From SFWF01 sp045638145 (GTDB lineage Bacteria; Bacillota; Clostridia; Oscillospirales; Acutalibacteraceae), in the NCBI GenBank assembly GCA_045638145.1, contig JAZUAU010000005.1:92880-156879 (forward strand): a stretch of 64,000 nucleotides of DNA, written 5' to 3'. This document shows positions 1 to 8,398 of this stretch, one piece after another (within the stretch, counting starts at the first letter, position 1; each line of letters starts with the position of its first letter). The notes below the pieces were generated by a model. It worked only from the letters and a program-made list of their open reading frames with translations, did not search any database and was not told the DNA's origin. The translations under genes were made by a program, and so were the position numbers.

Positions 1-290
1 AGCTTCTCGTCGGCAGAAAAGAAACTCAGCCTGAAGGCTCGTATACAACTTACCTTTTCCAAAAGGGAATCGACAAGATTCTCAAAAAGGTTGGAGAAGA
101 ATGCACCGAGGTTATTATCGCAGGCAAGGCTGACGATAAGGCTGAAACGGTTTATGAAATTGCCGATCTCGCTTATCACGTAATGGTGCTTATGGTAGAG
201 ATAGGAATTTCAGTTGATGACATAAAGCGTGAACTCGCTTCCCGTCACGTTATTGACCACAAGGTCAAGCAGGAAAAAATGACAAATTAA
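1..290 (+). CDS. hisE: Phosphoribosyl-ATP pyrophosphatase, 3' end only
   Basis: The frame beginning at base 3 is open to a TAA at 288-290 and encodes the last 95 residues of a HisE-type protein. HisE hydrolyses phosphoribosyl-ATP to phosphoribosyl-AMP in the second step of histidine synthesis in the cytoplasm. The helical signature is visible as GSYTTYLFQKGIDKILKKVG followed by EECTEVIIAGK, with the acidic residues that bind magnesium. The 5' end is outside the window, so a fused HisIE protein cannot be excluded. The stop codon overlaps the TTAA that borders the repeat element just downstream. Confidence 0.85.
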   Translation, partial: LLVGRKETQPEGSYTTYLFQKGIDKILKKVGEECTEVIIAGKADDKAETVYEIADLAYHVMVLMVEIGISVDDIKRELASRHVIDHKVKQEKMTN

Positions 291-559
291 GCAGAGGAGT
301 AGTATCCGAACTCGCCTAAAACGGCATAATTTAGGCGCTTTTCGGATTACTGTCGGCGGCAGGCGACGGCCTTGCCCCCTCCACTGCACCAAAAATCACA
401 CAAAATTCTGCTCGTTTTAGGTCGCAGAATTTTCACAGTGCCGATTTTTGCATCGGCAAGACACAAAACGCAGCTAATCCTAAAGGATTAGCGAGTATTT
501 TAACACAGCAGAGGCTAAAATCGGCCTGTCAAAATCGGGTTCAGATATTACTCCTCTGC
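291..559. repeat. MITE-like element with 24-bp terminal inverted repeats and TTAA flanks
   Basis: The 24 bases at 291-314 match the reverse complement of 536-559 at 21 positions, and the element is bordered on both sides by TTAA (287-290 and 560-563). The interior has no convincing coding frame but holds several perfect small hairpins, for example around GCCTAAA...TTTAGGC, TGCCGA...TCGGCA and GCTAATCC...GGATTAGC. The arrangement is that of a short non-autonomous transposable element inserted between hisE and the next gene. The cognate transposase is not in the window. The calls of inverted repeats and duplication are direct; mobility is inferred. Confidence 0.7.
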
Positions 560-579
560 TTAAACGGAGGTAAAGAAAA

Positions 580-1272
580 ATGGCAGAATTTTTCGCAAAT
601 TTCGGATATGAAATAGAGCTTATAATCAGACTTTTCGTTGCCGCTCTGCTCGGCGGTGTAATCGGTATCGAGCGTGCCCGTACCAATCACGAAGCGGGTC
701 TTCGTACCCACCTTCTCGTCTGCCTCGGTGCAGCAGGAGTTATGTGTATGAGTGATATGATGTATGGTCATTTAGGTTTTACAGGTGATGTAGGCAGAAT
801 TGGTGCACAGGTTGTAAACGGACTCGGTTTCCTTGGTGCAGGCTGTATTATCGTCAGCGGAAACAGAATCAAGGGTCTCACCACCGCGGCAGGTCTTTGG
901 ACTACTGCTTGCATAGGACTTTCTATCGGAATGGGGCTCTATGTTATTTCTGTTTCAATGGTAGTGATAATGCTTCTTGCAATGTTTGGATTAAAGCCTA
1001 TTGCAGGAAAACTTCAGAAGCTACATAAAAAACAGATTTTCACCCTTCGTATGAAGGTTACCGACCGCACATGTGTAAACCGAATTGTTGACACCGTAAA
1101 CGACCACGAGTGTGACATTACTGCGGCAAAGATAGGGGAGGACAACACCGTAACCGTAACCCTCGCAAAGACTACCGAGGATATGGTTGACGGACTCTGC
1201 GGAGCACTGATTAAAATCAGCAAGGTGCAGAATGTAGAAATAATTAATGGGGTACTAAAAAATGAAAACTAA
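580..1272 (+). CDS. MgtC/SapB family membrane protein
   Basis: This 230-residue protein has the family layout: about four hydrophobic segments in residues 1-140, then a soluble C-terminal ACT-like domain. The conserved stretch GGVIGIERARTNHEAGLRTH and the glycine-rich GLGFLGAGCI segment are diagnostic of MgtC/SapB proteins. Members are inner-membrane proteins linked to growth in low magnesium and, in pathogens, to modulation of the ATP synthase; the role in this bacterium is not known. The start has an upstream ACGGAGG. The 3' end overlaps the next gene by 11 bases, suggesting coupled translation. Confidence 0.85.
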   Translation: MAEFFANFGYEIELIIRLFVAALLGGVIGIERARTNHEAGLRTHLLVCLGAAGVMCMSDMMYGHLGFTGDVGRIGAQVVNGLGFLGAGCIIVSGNRIKGLTTAAGLWTTACIGLSIGMGLYVISVSMVVIMLLAMFGLKPIAGKLQKLHKKQIFTLRMKVTDRTCVNRIVDTVNDHECDITAAKIGEDNTVTVTLAKTTEDMVDGLCGALIKISKVQNVEIINGVLKNEN

Positions 1273-2062
1273 AGATGACATCAAAAATATTAAACTTTTC
1301 CTTTTTGATATGGACGGCACTCTCTATCTCGGAGACAATCTTTTCACATTTACAACAGAGCTTTTGGACACTATAAAGCGCACGGGTGGAAGATATATGT
1401 TTATGACAAACAATTCTTCCAAAAGCGTTGTAGATTATATAAAGAAGCTTCGAAAACTGGGAATAGAAAGTAGTTATGACGAGTTTATGACCTCGTCTCA
1501 GGCAACTGCCTTTTATCTTAAAAAGCATCACTCTGCAGCTCGCCTTTATGTATGCGGGACAGAATCTCTTAAAGAGGAGCTTCGCGCAAACGGCTTTACC
1601 ATCACCGAAAACCTTGACGAGGTTGACGTTATAGTAATGGGCAACGATAACGAGCTTACCTTTAAAAAGCTTGAGGATGTCTGCAAGCTACTGCTCGCCC
1701 GAGACCTGCCCTATATTGCAACAAATCCTGACTATGTGTGTCCCACAGAATTCGGTAGTGTTCCCGATTGCGGAAGCGTTTGCGATATGATTTATAACTG
1801 TACTAAAAAGCGCCCAATATTCATCGGCAAGCCCGAAGCGTTAATGCCTTTGCTAGCAATGGAAAAGGCGGGCGTAACGCCGGAGGAAACTGCAGTAGTA
1901 GGGGACAGGATCTATACCGACGTTAAGAGTGGACTAAACTCAGGTGCCCTTGCTATACTTGTTATGAGCGGCGAAACCGACGAGCAAATCCTAGCGGCAT
2001 CGCAAGACAAGCCTGACCTAATTCTTTTAGACTGTTCTGAAATTACAGAAGCAATAAAATAA
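1262..2062 (+). CDS. HAD-IIA family sugar phosphatase (NagD-like)
   Basis: The 266-residue product is a haloacid-dehalogenase hydrolase. Motif I is LFDMDGTLYLG near the N-terminus with the nucleophilic aspartate, motif II is MTNNSS, and motifs III/IV are GKPEALM and VGDRIYTDVKSG. The large cap between motifs II and III is typical of subfamily IIA (NagD, phosphoglycolate or nitrophenyl phosphatases). It probably dephosphorylates a small phosphorylated metabolite in the cytoplasm; the substrate cannot be assigned. It is translated from an ATG inside the end of the mgtC-like gene and is followed by a terminator. Confidence 0.85.
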   Translation: MKTKDDIKNIKLFLFDMDGTLYLGDNLFTFTTELLDTIKRTGGRYMFMTNNSSKSVVDYIKKLRKLGIESSYDEFMTSSQATAFYLKKHHSAARLYVCGTESLKEELRANGFTITENLDEVDVIVMGNDNELTFKKLEDVCKLLLARDLPYIATNPDYVCPTEFGSVPDCGSVCDMIYNCTKKRPIFIGKPEALMPLLAMEKAGVTPEETAVVGDRIYTDVKSGLNSGALAILVMSGETDEQILAASQDKPDLILLDCSEITEAIK

Positions 2063-2070
2063 CGTATATT

Positions 2071-2107
2071 ACTACCCCGAAATATTAAAATTTCGGGGTA
2101 GTTTTTT
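2071..2107 (+). terminator. Rho-independent terminator
   Basis: A perfect stem ACTACCCCGAAAT / ATTTCGGGGTAGT is followed by a run of six T. It ends the mgtC-like and HAD transcription unit. Confidence 0.85.
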
Positions 2108-2158
2108 ACACATTGTATATATTTAGAAAAATTTGCTAAAATTTTAACGATTTACCTA

Positions 2159-2187
2159 TTTACAATTTGATATAAAAGTAGTACAAT
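2159..2187 (+). promoter_or_regulatory. Sigma-70 type promoter for nifJ
   Basis: TTTACA at 2159-2164 and TACAAT at 2182-2187 are separated by exactly 17 bases, about 65 bases upstream of the nifJ start and downstream of a terminator. Confidence 0.65.
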
Positions 2188-2251
2188 ATACAATGTATGG
2201 GAATGTGAAAATATGCGTTCCCGATTGACAAAATCAAGGAGGAAAACTTTC

Positions 2252-5200
2252 ATGGCAAGAAAATTTAAAACCATGGACGGTAACAACGCTGCGGCTCATG
2301 TTTCCTATGCGTTTACTGAAGTAGCAGGTATCTATCCTATTACTCCGTCCAGCCCTATGGCAGACTACGTTGACCAGTGGTCAGCTCAGGGACTCAAGAA
2401 CATTTTTGGTAACACCGTTAAGGTAGTAGAGATGCAGTCCGAAGCAGGTGCTGCAGGTACCGTTCACGGTTCACTCGGCGCAGGTGCTCTTACCACCACC
2501 TACACCGCTTCTCAGGGACTTCTTCTTATGATCCCCAATATGTATAAGATCGCCGGTGAGCTCCTGCCCTGCGTATTCCACGTATCGGCTCGTTGTGTAG
2601 CTTCCCACGCTCTTAACATCTTCGGTGATCATTCTGACGTTTATGCTTGCCGTCAGACCGGTTTCGCTATGCTTGCTGAGACCAACACTCAGGAAGTTAT
2701 GGACCTCGGCGCAGTTGCACACCTTGCATCTATTAAGAGCCGTGTTCCTTTCATCAACTTCTTCGACGGCTTCCGTACTTCTCACGAGATTCAGAAGATT
2801 CAGGTTTGGGACTTTGATGATCTTCGCGAAATGTGCGATATGGATGCAGTAGCTGCATTCCGTAAGCGTGCTCTTAACCCCGACCACCCCGTAATGCGCG
2901 GTTCTCACGAAAACGGAGATATCTTCTTCCAGCACCGTGAGGCTTGCAACAAGTATTATGAGGCTGTTCCCGCAATCGTTGAGGAATATATGGACAAGGT
3001 TAACGCTAAGCTCGGAACCGATTATAAGCTCTTCAACTACTACGGTGCTGCTGACGCTGAGCGCGTTATCATCGCTATGGGCTCTATCTGCGACGTTGCA
3101 GAAGAGGTTATCGACTATATGCTCGCTAAGGGTGAGAAGGTTGGTCTTGTAAAGGTTCGTCTCTATCGTCCCTTCTCTGCTGAAAAGCTTTGCGAGGCTA
3201 TCCCCGCAACCGCTAAGAAGATTGCTGTTCTTGACAGAACTAAGGAACCTGGCGCTCTCGGTGAGCCCCTCTTCCTCGACGTTGTTGCTGCTCTTGCTGC
3301 AAACGGCAGAACCGATATTAAGGTATGCGGCGGCCGTTATGGTCTTGGTTCTAAGGACACTCCTCCTTCCAGCGTATTTGCTGTATATGATGAACTCGCT
3401 AAGGACGCTCCGAAGTCTCAGTTCACCCTTGGTATCGTAGACGATGTTACTGGTCTCTCTCTTGAGGAGAAGGTTTCTCCCAACACCGCAGCTGAAGGCA
3501 CCAAGGAATGTAAGTTCTGGGGTCTCGGTGGCGACGGAACCGTTGGTGCAAACAAGAACTCCATCAAGATTATTGGTGACCATACCGACAAGTACGTTCA
3601 GGCATACTTCCAGTATGACTCCAAGAAGACCGGCGGTATCACAATTTCTCACCTCCGCTTCGGTGACAAGCCCATCAAGAGCCCCTACTACATCAACAAG
3701 GCTGACTTCGTTGCTTGCCACAACCCCTCTTATGTAATCAAGGGTTACAAGATGGTTCAGGACGTTAAGCCCGGCGGTGTATTCCTTATCAATTGCCAGT
3801 GGACTCCTGAGGAGCTCGAGAGCCACCTTAACGCTGAAACCAAGCAGTATATTGCTAAGAATAACGTTCAGCTCTATACCGTTAACGCTATCGACCTTGC
3901 TGCTCAGATCGGTATGGGCAAGCGTACCAACACCATTCTCCAGTCTGCATTCTTCGCACTTGCTGACATTATGCCCCGTGAGGACGCAATTCAGTATATG
4001 AAGGACGCTGCTACCAAGTCCTACCTCAAGAAGGGTCAGGATGTCGTTGATATGAACCACAAGGCTATCGACGCAGGTGCTACCGCATTTGTTAAGATTG
4101 ACGTCCCCGCAGATTGGGCTAACGCTGCCGACGATGAGGCTGCTGCAGCTTCTGAGGGTGCAGAGAAGCTCGTAAAGATGGTTGACGGCATCATGAAGCC
4201 CGTTGGTCTTATGAATGGTGATTCTCTCCCCGTATCTGCATTTATGGACCATGCTGACGGTACCTTCGAGCAGGGTGCTGCTGCTTATGAGAAGCGCGCT
4301 GTTGCCGTTATGGTTCCCGAGTGGGATCCCACAACCTGCGCTAAGTGTAACAAGTGCGCATTCGTTTGCCCCCACGCTACTATTCGTCCTTACGTTATGA
4401 CCGAGGCTGAGGTTGCTGCTGCTCCTGCTGATATGAAGGTTGCAGAGAAGCCCTTCCTCAAGACCGATTATAAGTACACTCTTGCCGTTTCCCCCATGGA
4501 TTGTATGGGATGTGGCGTATGTATCGGTGTTTGCCCGACCTCCTCTCTTAAGATGGTATCTCGTGAGAGCCAGGATGCTCAGCAGGCAGTATTTGATTAC
4601 TGCGTAGCAAACGTTACCGAGAAGCCTGAGGTTGCTACCGCTGCGAACGTTATTACTTCACAGTTCAAGAAGCCTCTCCTTGAGTTCTCGGGCTCCTGCG
4701 CAGGCTGTGCCGAGACCGCTTATGCACGTCTTGTTACTCAGCTCTTTGGCGACAGAATGTATATCTCCAATGCTACCGGATGTTCTTCCATCTGGGGCGG
4801 CCCCGCTGCAACCTCTCCCTACACCGTAAACGCTAAGGGTCAGGGTCCTGCTTGGGCTAACTCCCTCTTCGAGGACAATGCTGAGCACGGTCTTGGTATG
4901 TATCTCGGACAGAAGGCTATCCGTGATCAGCTTATGGATCAGGTTCGCGAAATGGCAGAGTCTGACAAGGCTTCTGCTGAATTCAAGGCTGTGGCTAGTA
5001 AGTACTTTGAAACTGCTAACGACGGCGAAGCTAATGCCGCTGCTACCGATGCTCTTATCGTAGAGCTTGAGAAGGCTGCAGCCGCTGGTTGCCCCACCGC
5101 TCCCGCTATCCTTGAGAAGAAGGAATTCCTCTCCAAGAAGTCCGTTTGGATCTTCGGTGGTGACGGATGGGCATACGATATCGGCTTCGGCGGTCTTGAC

Positions 5201-5794
5201 CACGTTCTCGCTTCCGGTCACGATGTCAACGTTATGGTATTTGATACCGAGGTTTACTCCAACACCGGAGGTCAGGCTTCAAAGGCTTCCAATATCGGTC
5301 AGGTTGCTCAGTTCGCAGCAGCTGGTAAGGCTATCGCTAAGAAGAGCCTTGCAGAGATTGCGATGTCTTACGGCTACGTTTACGTTGCTCAGATTGCTAT
5401 GGGTGCTGATCAGAATCAGACCTTAAAGGCAATCAAGGAAGCAGAAGCTTACAACGGACCTTCCATCATCATCGCTTACTCTCCCTGTGAGATGCACTCC
5501 ATTAAGGGAGGTATGATTAACTGCCAGAAGGAAATGAAGAAGGCTGTTGACTGCGGATACTGGAATATGTTCCGCTTCAATCCTGCACTCAAGGCAGAGG
5601 GCAAGAACCCCATGTCTATCGATTGCAAACCTGCAACCGGTGACTACAAGGAGTTCCTCCTTGGCGAAGCTCGTTATGCTTCTCTGACCCGTTCCTTCCC
5701 CGAGCGTGCTGAAGCACTCTTCGCACAGGCTGAAGAGACTGCAAAGGCTTCGAGAGCACACCTCGAAAAGCTCGCTGAGTTATACGGAAAGTAA
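2252..5794 (+). CDS. nifJ: Pyruvate:ferredoxin (flavodoxin) oxidoreductase
   Basis: The enzyme oxidatively decarboxylates pyruvate to acetyl-CoA and reduces ferredoxin, the central step of anaerobic energy metabolism. The protein is about 1,180 residues, the full single-chain length. Domains in order are: pyruvate/TPP pyrimidine-binding domain starting with YPITPSSPMAD, the gamma domain, two [4Fe-4S] motifs (CAKCNKCAFVCPH and CMGCGVCIGVCPT), and a TPP-binding domain with GGDGWAYDIGFGG and DTEVYSNTGGQAS. Extra cluster-binding cysteines are in CAGCAET and ATGCSS. I chose ATG 2252, which lies 9 bases after AAGGAGGA, rather than an upstream in-frame ATG at 2213. The strongly biased codon use fits high expression. 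Confidence 0.97.
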   Translation: MARKFKTMDGNNAAAHVSYAFTEVAGIYPITPSSPMADYVDQWSAQGLKNIFGNTVKVVEMQSEAGAAGTVHGSLGAGALTTTYTASQGLLLMIPNMYKIAGELLPCVFHVSARCVASHALNIFGDHSDVYACRQTGFAMLAETNTQEVMDLGAVAHLASIKSRVPFINFFDGFRTSHEIQKIQVWDFDDLREMCDMDAVAAFRKRALNPDHPVMRGSHENGDIFFQHREACNKYYEAVPAIVEEYMDKVNAKLGTDYKLFNYYGAADAERVIIAMGSICDVAEEVIDYMLAKGEKVGLVKVRLYRPFSAEKLCEAIPATAKKIAVLDRTKEPGALGEPLFLDVVAALAANGRTDIKVCGGRYGLGSKDTPPSSVFAVYDELAKDAPKSQFTLGIVDDVTGLSLEEKVSPNTAAEGTKECKFWGLGGDGTVGANKNSIKIIGDHTDKYVQAYFQYDSKKTGGITISHLRFGDKPIKSPYYINKADFVACHNPSYVIKGYKMVQDVKPGGVFLINCQWTPEELESHLNAETKQYIAKNNVQLYTVNAIDLAAQIGMGKRTNTILQSAFFALADIMPREDAIQYMKDAATKSYLKKGQDVVDMNHKAIDAGATAFVKIDVPADWANAADDEAAAASEGAEKLVKMVDGIMKPVGLMNGDSLPVSAFMDHADGTFEQGAAAYEKRAVAVMVPEWDPTTCAKCNKCAFVCPHATIRPYVMTEAEVAAAPADMKVAEKPFLKTDYKYTLAVSPMDCMGCGVCIGVCPTSSLKMVSRESQDAQQAVFDYCVANVTEKPEVATAANVITSQFKKPLLEFSGSCAGCAETAYARLVTQLFGDRMYISNATGCSSIWGGPAATSPYTVNAKGQGPAWANSLFEDNAEHGLGMYLGQKAIRDQLMDQVREMAESDKASAEFKAVASKYFETANDGEANAAATDALIVELEKAAAAGCPTAPAILEKKEFLSKKSVWIFGGDGWAYDIGFGGLDHVLASGHDVNVMVFDTEVYSNTGGQASKASNIGQVAQFAAAGKAIAKKSLAEIAMSYGYVYVAQIAMGADQNQTLKAIKEAEAYNGPSIIIAYSPCEMHSIKGGMINCQKEMKKAVDCGYWNMFRFNPALKAEGKNPMSIDCKPATGDYKEFLLGEARYASLTRSFPERAEALFAQAEETAKASRAHLEKLAELYGK

Positions 5795-5825
5795 AATTAG
5801 CGCATAATTTTGCGCAGAGCATAGT

Positions 5826-5857
5826 AAAAAACACCTTGCGAAAGCAGGGTGTTTTTT
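5826..5857 (+). terminator. Rho-independent terminator of nifJ
   Basis: The hairpin ACACCTTGC GAAA GCAGGGTGT is flanked by an A-run and a T-run, so it can act in both directions. Confidence 0.8.
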
Positions 5858-6013
5858 CTATTAAAGTGTTTTTTATTGCTCGAAGTATTTGATATGCGTC
5901 TGTCGCAACAAAAAACACTTTTCTGCACGAAAATTCTGCAGCTAATTCCGTTTCTGTTGCGTTTTCTACGCTCAAATATGACAACTCCTAAAGTCAATAA
6001 ATTATTCATTAAT

Positions 6014-6042
6014 TTGACATAGGTAAAAAAAGATAGTATAAT
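6014..6042 (+). promoter_or_regulatory. Consensus sigma-70 promoter
   Basis: TTGACA at 6014-6019 and TATAAT at 6037-6042 are both perfect consensus hexamers with 17-base spacing, about 30 bases upstream of the next start codon. Confidence 0.8.
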
Positions 6043-6073
6043 AGGTGCAAATAATTATCGGGTGGTGATTTTA

Positions 6074-6919
6074 ATGAATTTCAAAAAGCTTTTCTGCCGA
6101 AAGGCGGTGCTGATACCTCTTTGCATGATTCTCTCAATCGCTCTCGTTTTCGGCATTTTGTATCTTGGAGTGGTTCATAACCTGAATTTTGAAGTTCATT
6201 GGACACCCGATTACGCAAAGGTAGATATCTTGCCGTTACTCTCAAAATCCGAGCTTACAGATGAGGATTACAAAATTCTTTTTGAGCAAACGGGACTGAC
6301 TCAAATTGGAATTAGCGATTTGCTTTTGGCAGGGGATACCGACCAAATTTTAAAAATTCAAGAGAATTATTTTGAAGAGCAGATTCCCATAAATGAAAAA
6401 TTTGCCCCCTTTAGTCAGCTTCAGCTGATTGGCGGCAGAACTACCCTCACAAATCTCGAGGACGGCGATATTATCGTTTCATCTTCAACATTTGTTTCGT
6501 GGTTTCGATGCGGTCACGCGGCAATTGTAGTTGACGGTGGCAAGGGTCTTCTTCTCAACGCCGTAACACCAGGGGAAGATAGCGTTATAGTGGGACTTTC
6601 GGAGTTTAACTCTCGCGCAAACTTTATGGTGTTTCGTCCAAAACTCTCTAAAGAGGAAAGAGCCGCTGCTGCAGCCTATGCAAAAGAAAAACTCAAAGAT
6701 AAGCCCTATGACCTAACCGTCGGTGTACTTTCTAAAAAATATAAAGAGTATATTAAGGGTACTCATTGTGCCCACAGCGTTTATGCGGCATATAAAAGCG
6801 TTGGAATCGATTTAGATTCAAATGGCGGTCCCGTTGTTACCCCTAAAGATATAGCAAAATCGGAGTACCTCGAGCTTGTTCAAACCTTCGGCTTTAATCC
6901 TAGTGAATATTGGAAATAA
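6074..6919 (+). CDS. Membrane-anchored permuted NlpC/P60-like (YiiX/YebB-type) hydrolase
   Basis: The 281-residue protein has an N-terminal membrane segment (about residues 10-35), a linker, and a papain-like fold with permuted order. The histidine comes first in GDIIVSSS...CGHAAIVVDGG and the catalytic cysteine later in GTHCAHSVYAAYKSVG. Permuted NlpC/P60 proteins of the YiiX/YebB type cleave or acylate amide and ester bonds in cell-envelope or lipid substrates; the substrate here is unknown. The active part is probably extracellular. The ATG at 6074, after GGTGGTGAT, is preferred to GTG 6062. It has its own consensus promoter. Confidence 0.7.
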   Translation: MNFKKLFCRKAVLIPLCMILSIALVFGILYLGVVHNLNFEVHWTPDYAKVDILPLLSKSELTDEDYKILFEQTGLTQIGISDLLLAGDTDQILKIQENYFEEQIPINEKFAPFSQLQLIGGRTTLTNLEDGDIIVSSSTFVSWFRCGHAAIVVDGGKGLLLNAVTPGEDSVIVGLSEFNSRANFMVFRPKLSKEERAAAAAYAKEKLKDKPYDLTVGVLSKKYKEYIKGTHCAHSVYAAYKSVGIDLDSNGGPVVTPKDIAKSEYLELVQTFGFNPSEYWK

Positions 6920-6962
6920 CAGTTATAATATAATAATTCGGTCAGAAATCTATCTAACCGAA

Positions 6963-7166
6963 TTATTTTTCTTTTGTATATTTAATTATGTCCGAAACGT
7001 CGCAATTGAGAATCCTGCAAAAATCGTCGATTTTCATAGTGCTGATGCCGCCGCCCTTTTTAATGCGGTCAATTGTAGCACTGCTGATATTATATTTATT
7101 GATTAACACATAGGTTGTAATATTTTTCTTTTTAAGTGTTTCCCAAAAGGGTTCGTAGCTTATCAA
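6963..7166 (-). CDS. Small Cro/C1-type HTH regulator (YozG-like)
   Basis: The protein of about 67 residues is nearly all one helix-turn-helix domain of the small HTH_26 type, with SYEPFWETLKKKN, NISSATIDRIKKGGGIS and IDDFCRILNCDVSDIIKY. Relatives are single-domain DNA-binding regulators usually paired with small membrane proteins. The best start is TTG at 7166, five bases after GGCGGTG; the frame also allows TTG at 7181. Its neighbour on the other strand appears degraded, so its usual partner may be lost. Confidence 0.65.
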   Translation of the reverse strand: MISYEPFWETLKKKNITTYVLINKYNISSATIDRIKKGGGISTMKIDDFCRILNCDVSDIIKYTKEK

Positions 7167-7190
7167 ACGGTTCACCGCCAATCATTATAT

Positions 7191-7662
7191 ATGATTAGCA
7201 TAAACGGGAAATTTTATGTTGACAATAGTCATAAATATGACTATGATATTATACGAGGTGAAATTACTAGGCCCAATCACTTGTTTTATGCCGTTTTCGG
7301 CTTGCTTTCTCTCGGCTCTGGCGGAGTTTTATATTTACATTTTAGGGAAGATACATATGCTTCTGTGATTATGTTATAAAGTGCACGGATGACTTTATTA
7401 TTCCTCGAAAATAATTTTATTAAATTCTAATTTCCCGATTTCTTATTTTCAGGACGGCGTAGGTCTTAATAAGGCGTATGTTTTAGAAGATAAAACAAAT
7501 TACAAAGACGATAATCAAACAAAAGAAATCAAAAATGGCAAATCTATTGATGTTGAGGTTGCTTATAAGTTTAACGACACAACTATAGATATTGAGGTAG
7601 AGGTTAAAGAGATTATAAGCTTTAACGAAAATAAGATAACAAAGAGATTTAAAATTAAGTAA
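7191..7662 (+). pseudogene. Remnant of a small membrane/DUF5067-like protein gene
   Basis: Two disconnected coding pieces are visible. Bases 7191-7379 are open for 62 residues with one hydrophobic segment (LFYAVFGLLSLGSGGVLYL) but have no ribosome binding site. From 7393 to a TAA at 7660 another frame encodes FQDGVGLNKAYVLEDKTNY and then EIKNGKSIDVEVAYKFNDTT, which resembles the C-terminal part of DUF5067 extracellular domains. That second frame has an upstream stop at 7390 and no start codon. I read the whole as a decayed gene, possibly the partner of the adjacent HTH regulator; the family assignment is tentative. Confidence 0.45.
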
Positions 7663-7775
7663 GGTAAAGACGGTTTTATACAGCTTTTTTATGTCGAAAA
7701 CTGCCGAACAAAAGTTCTTGAATATTTGTTCGGTTTGTGTTAAAATAAGAAAAACGAGGAAAGGCAGGTGCAAAA

Positions 7776-8318
7776 ATGGGCAAAAAGTGTTGCTTTACGG
7801 GCTACAGACCCGAAAAATTTTCATTTCCTCTTGATTTTGGTAGTTATGAAATGAACTCCCTTGAAGAAAAGATTTATTCTACCGTTTTTGCCCTTGTCGA
7901 AGAGGGCTTTTCGGAGTTTTACTGCGGAATGGCAAGCGGTTTTGACCTGCTTTGCGGAAAGGCGGTGGTTGATATAAAGCGCGCCAATTCCGAAAAAGGG
8001 ATGAAACTGATTGCAGCAATACCCTATAGGGCGCAGAGTAATGGCTTTTCGAACATGTGGAAAAAACTATACGACATCGTGCTTCGCGAATCGGACGAAA
8101 GCGTGCTTTTATCGGAGGAATATACACTTAGCTGTTTTGAAAAACGAAACAGATTTATGGTAGATAACTCGAGTGCGGTGGTTTGCTATTTTGAAGGAAA
8201 ACCGGGCGGCACGGCAAACACGGTAAAATATGCAAAGAAAAAGGGTAAACGAATTATAAATCTTGCCGATTATAAAATAGAGGGCGCCGACGAAGCTTAC
8301 CAGTTAGATTTTTTATAG
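7776..8318 (+). CDS. YpsA/DUF1273-type SLOG family protein
   Basis: The 180-residue protein starts with CCFTGYRPEKF and has FYCGMASGFDLLCGKAVVD and CYFEGKPGGTANTVKYAKKKG, the pattern of the SLOG (SMF/DprA-LOG) Rossmann-like fold in the YpsA/DUF1273 branch. SLOG proteins are thought to bind nucleotide-derived ligands; YpsA itself affects cell division in Bacillus. No operon partner is evident, and a strong terminator follows directly. Function here is not assigned beyond ligand binding. Confidence 0.8.
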   Translation: MGKKCCFTGYRPEKFSFPLDFGSYEMNSLEEKIYSTVFALVEEGFSEFYCGMASGFDLLCGKAVVDIKRANSEKGMKLIAAIPYRAQSNGFSNMWKKLYDIVLRESDESVLLSEEYTLSCFEKRNRFMVDNSSAVVCYFEGKPGGTANTVKYAKKKGKRIINLADYKIEGADEAYQLDFL

Positions 8319-8351
8319 AGCGAAAGTTCACACTTTCGCTCTTGCTTTTTT
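8317..8351 (+). terminator. Rho-independent terminator
   Basis: A perfect 10-bp stem AGAGCGAAAG / CTTTCGCTCT with a six-base loop overlaps the preceding stop codon and leads into a T-rich tract. Confidence 0.8.
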
Positions 8352-8398
8352 TCCTGACGCTTGATATAATTATTTATATCTTTTTATAGGAGAATTTT

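Noticed and set aside
2471..4375. 634-codon open frame on the minus strand inside nifJ
   Set aside because: It is antisense to the highly biased nifJ codons, has no recognisable motif or ribosome binding site, and disappears outside nifJ. The sense strand encodes a complete, conserved enzyme.
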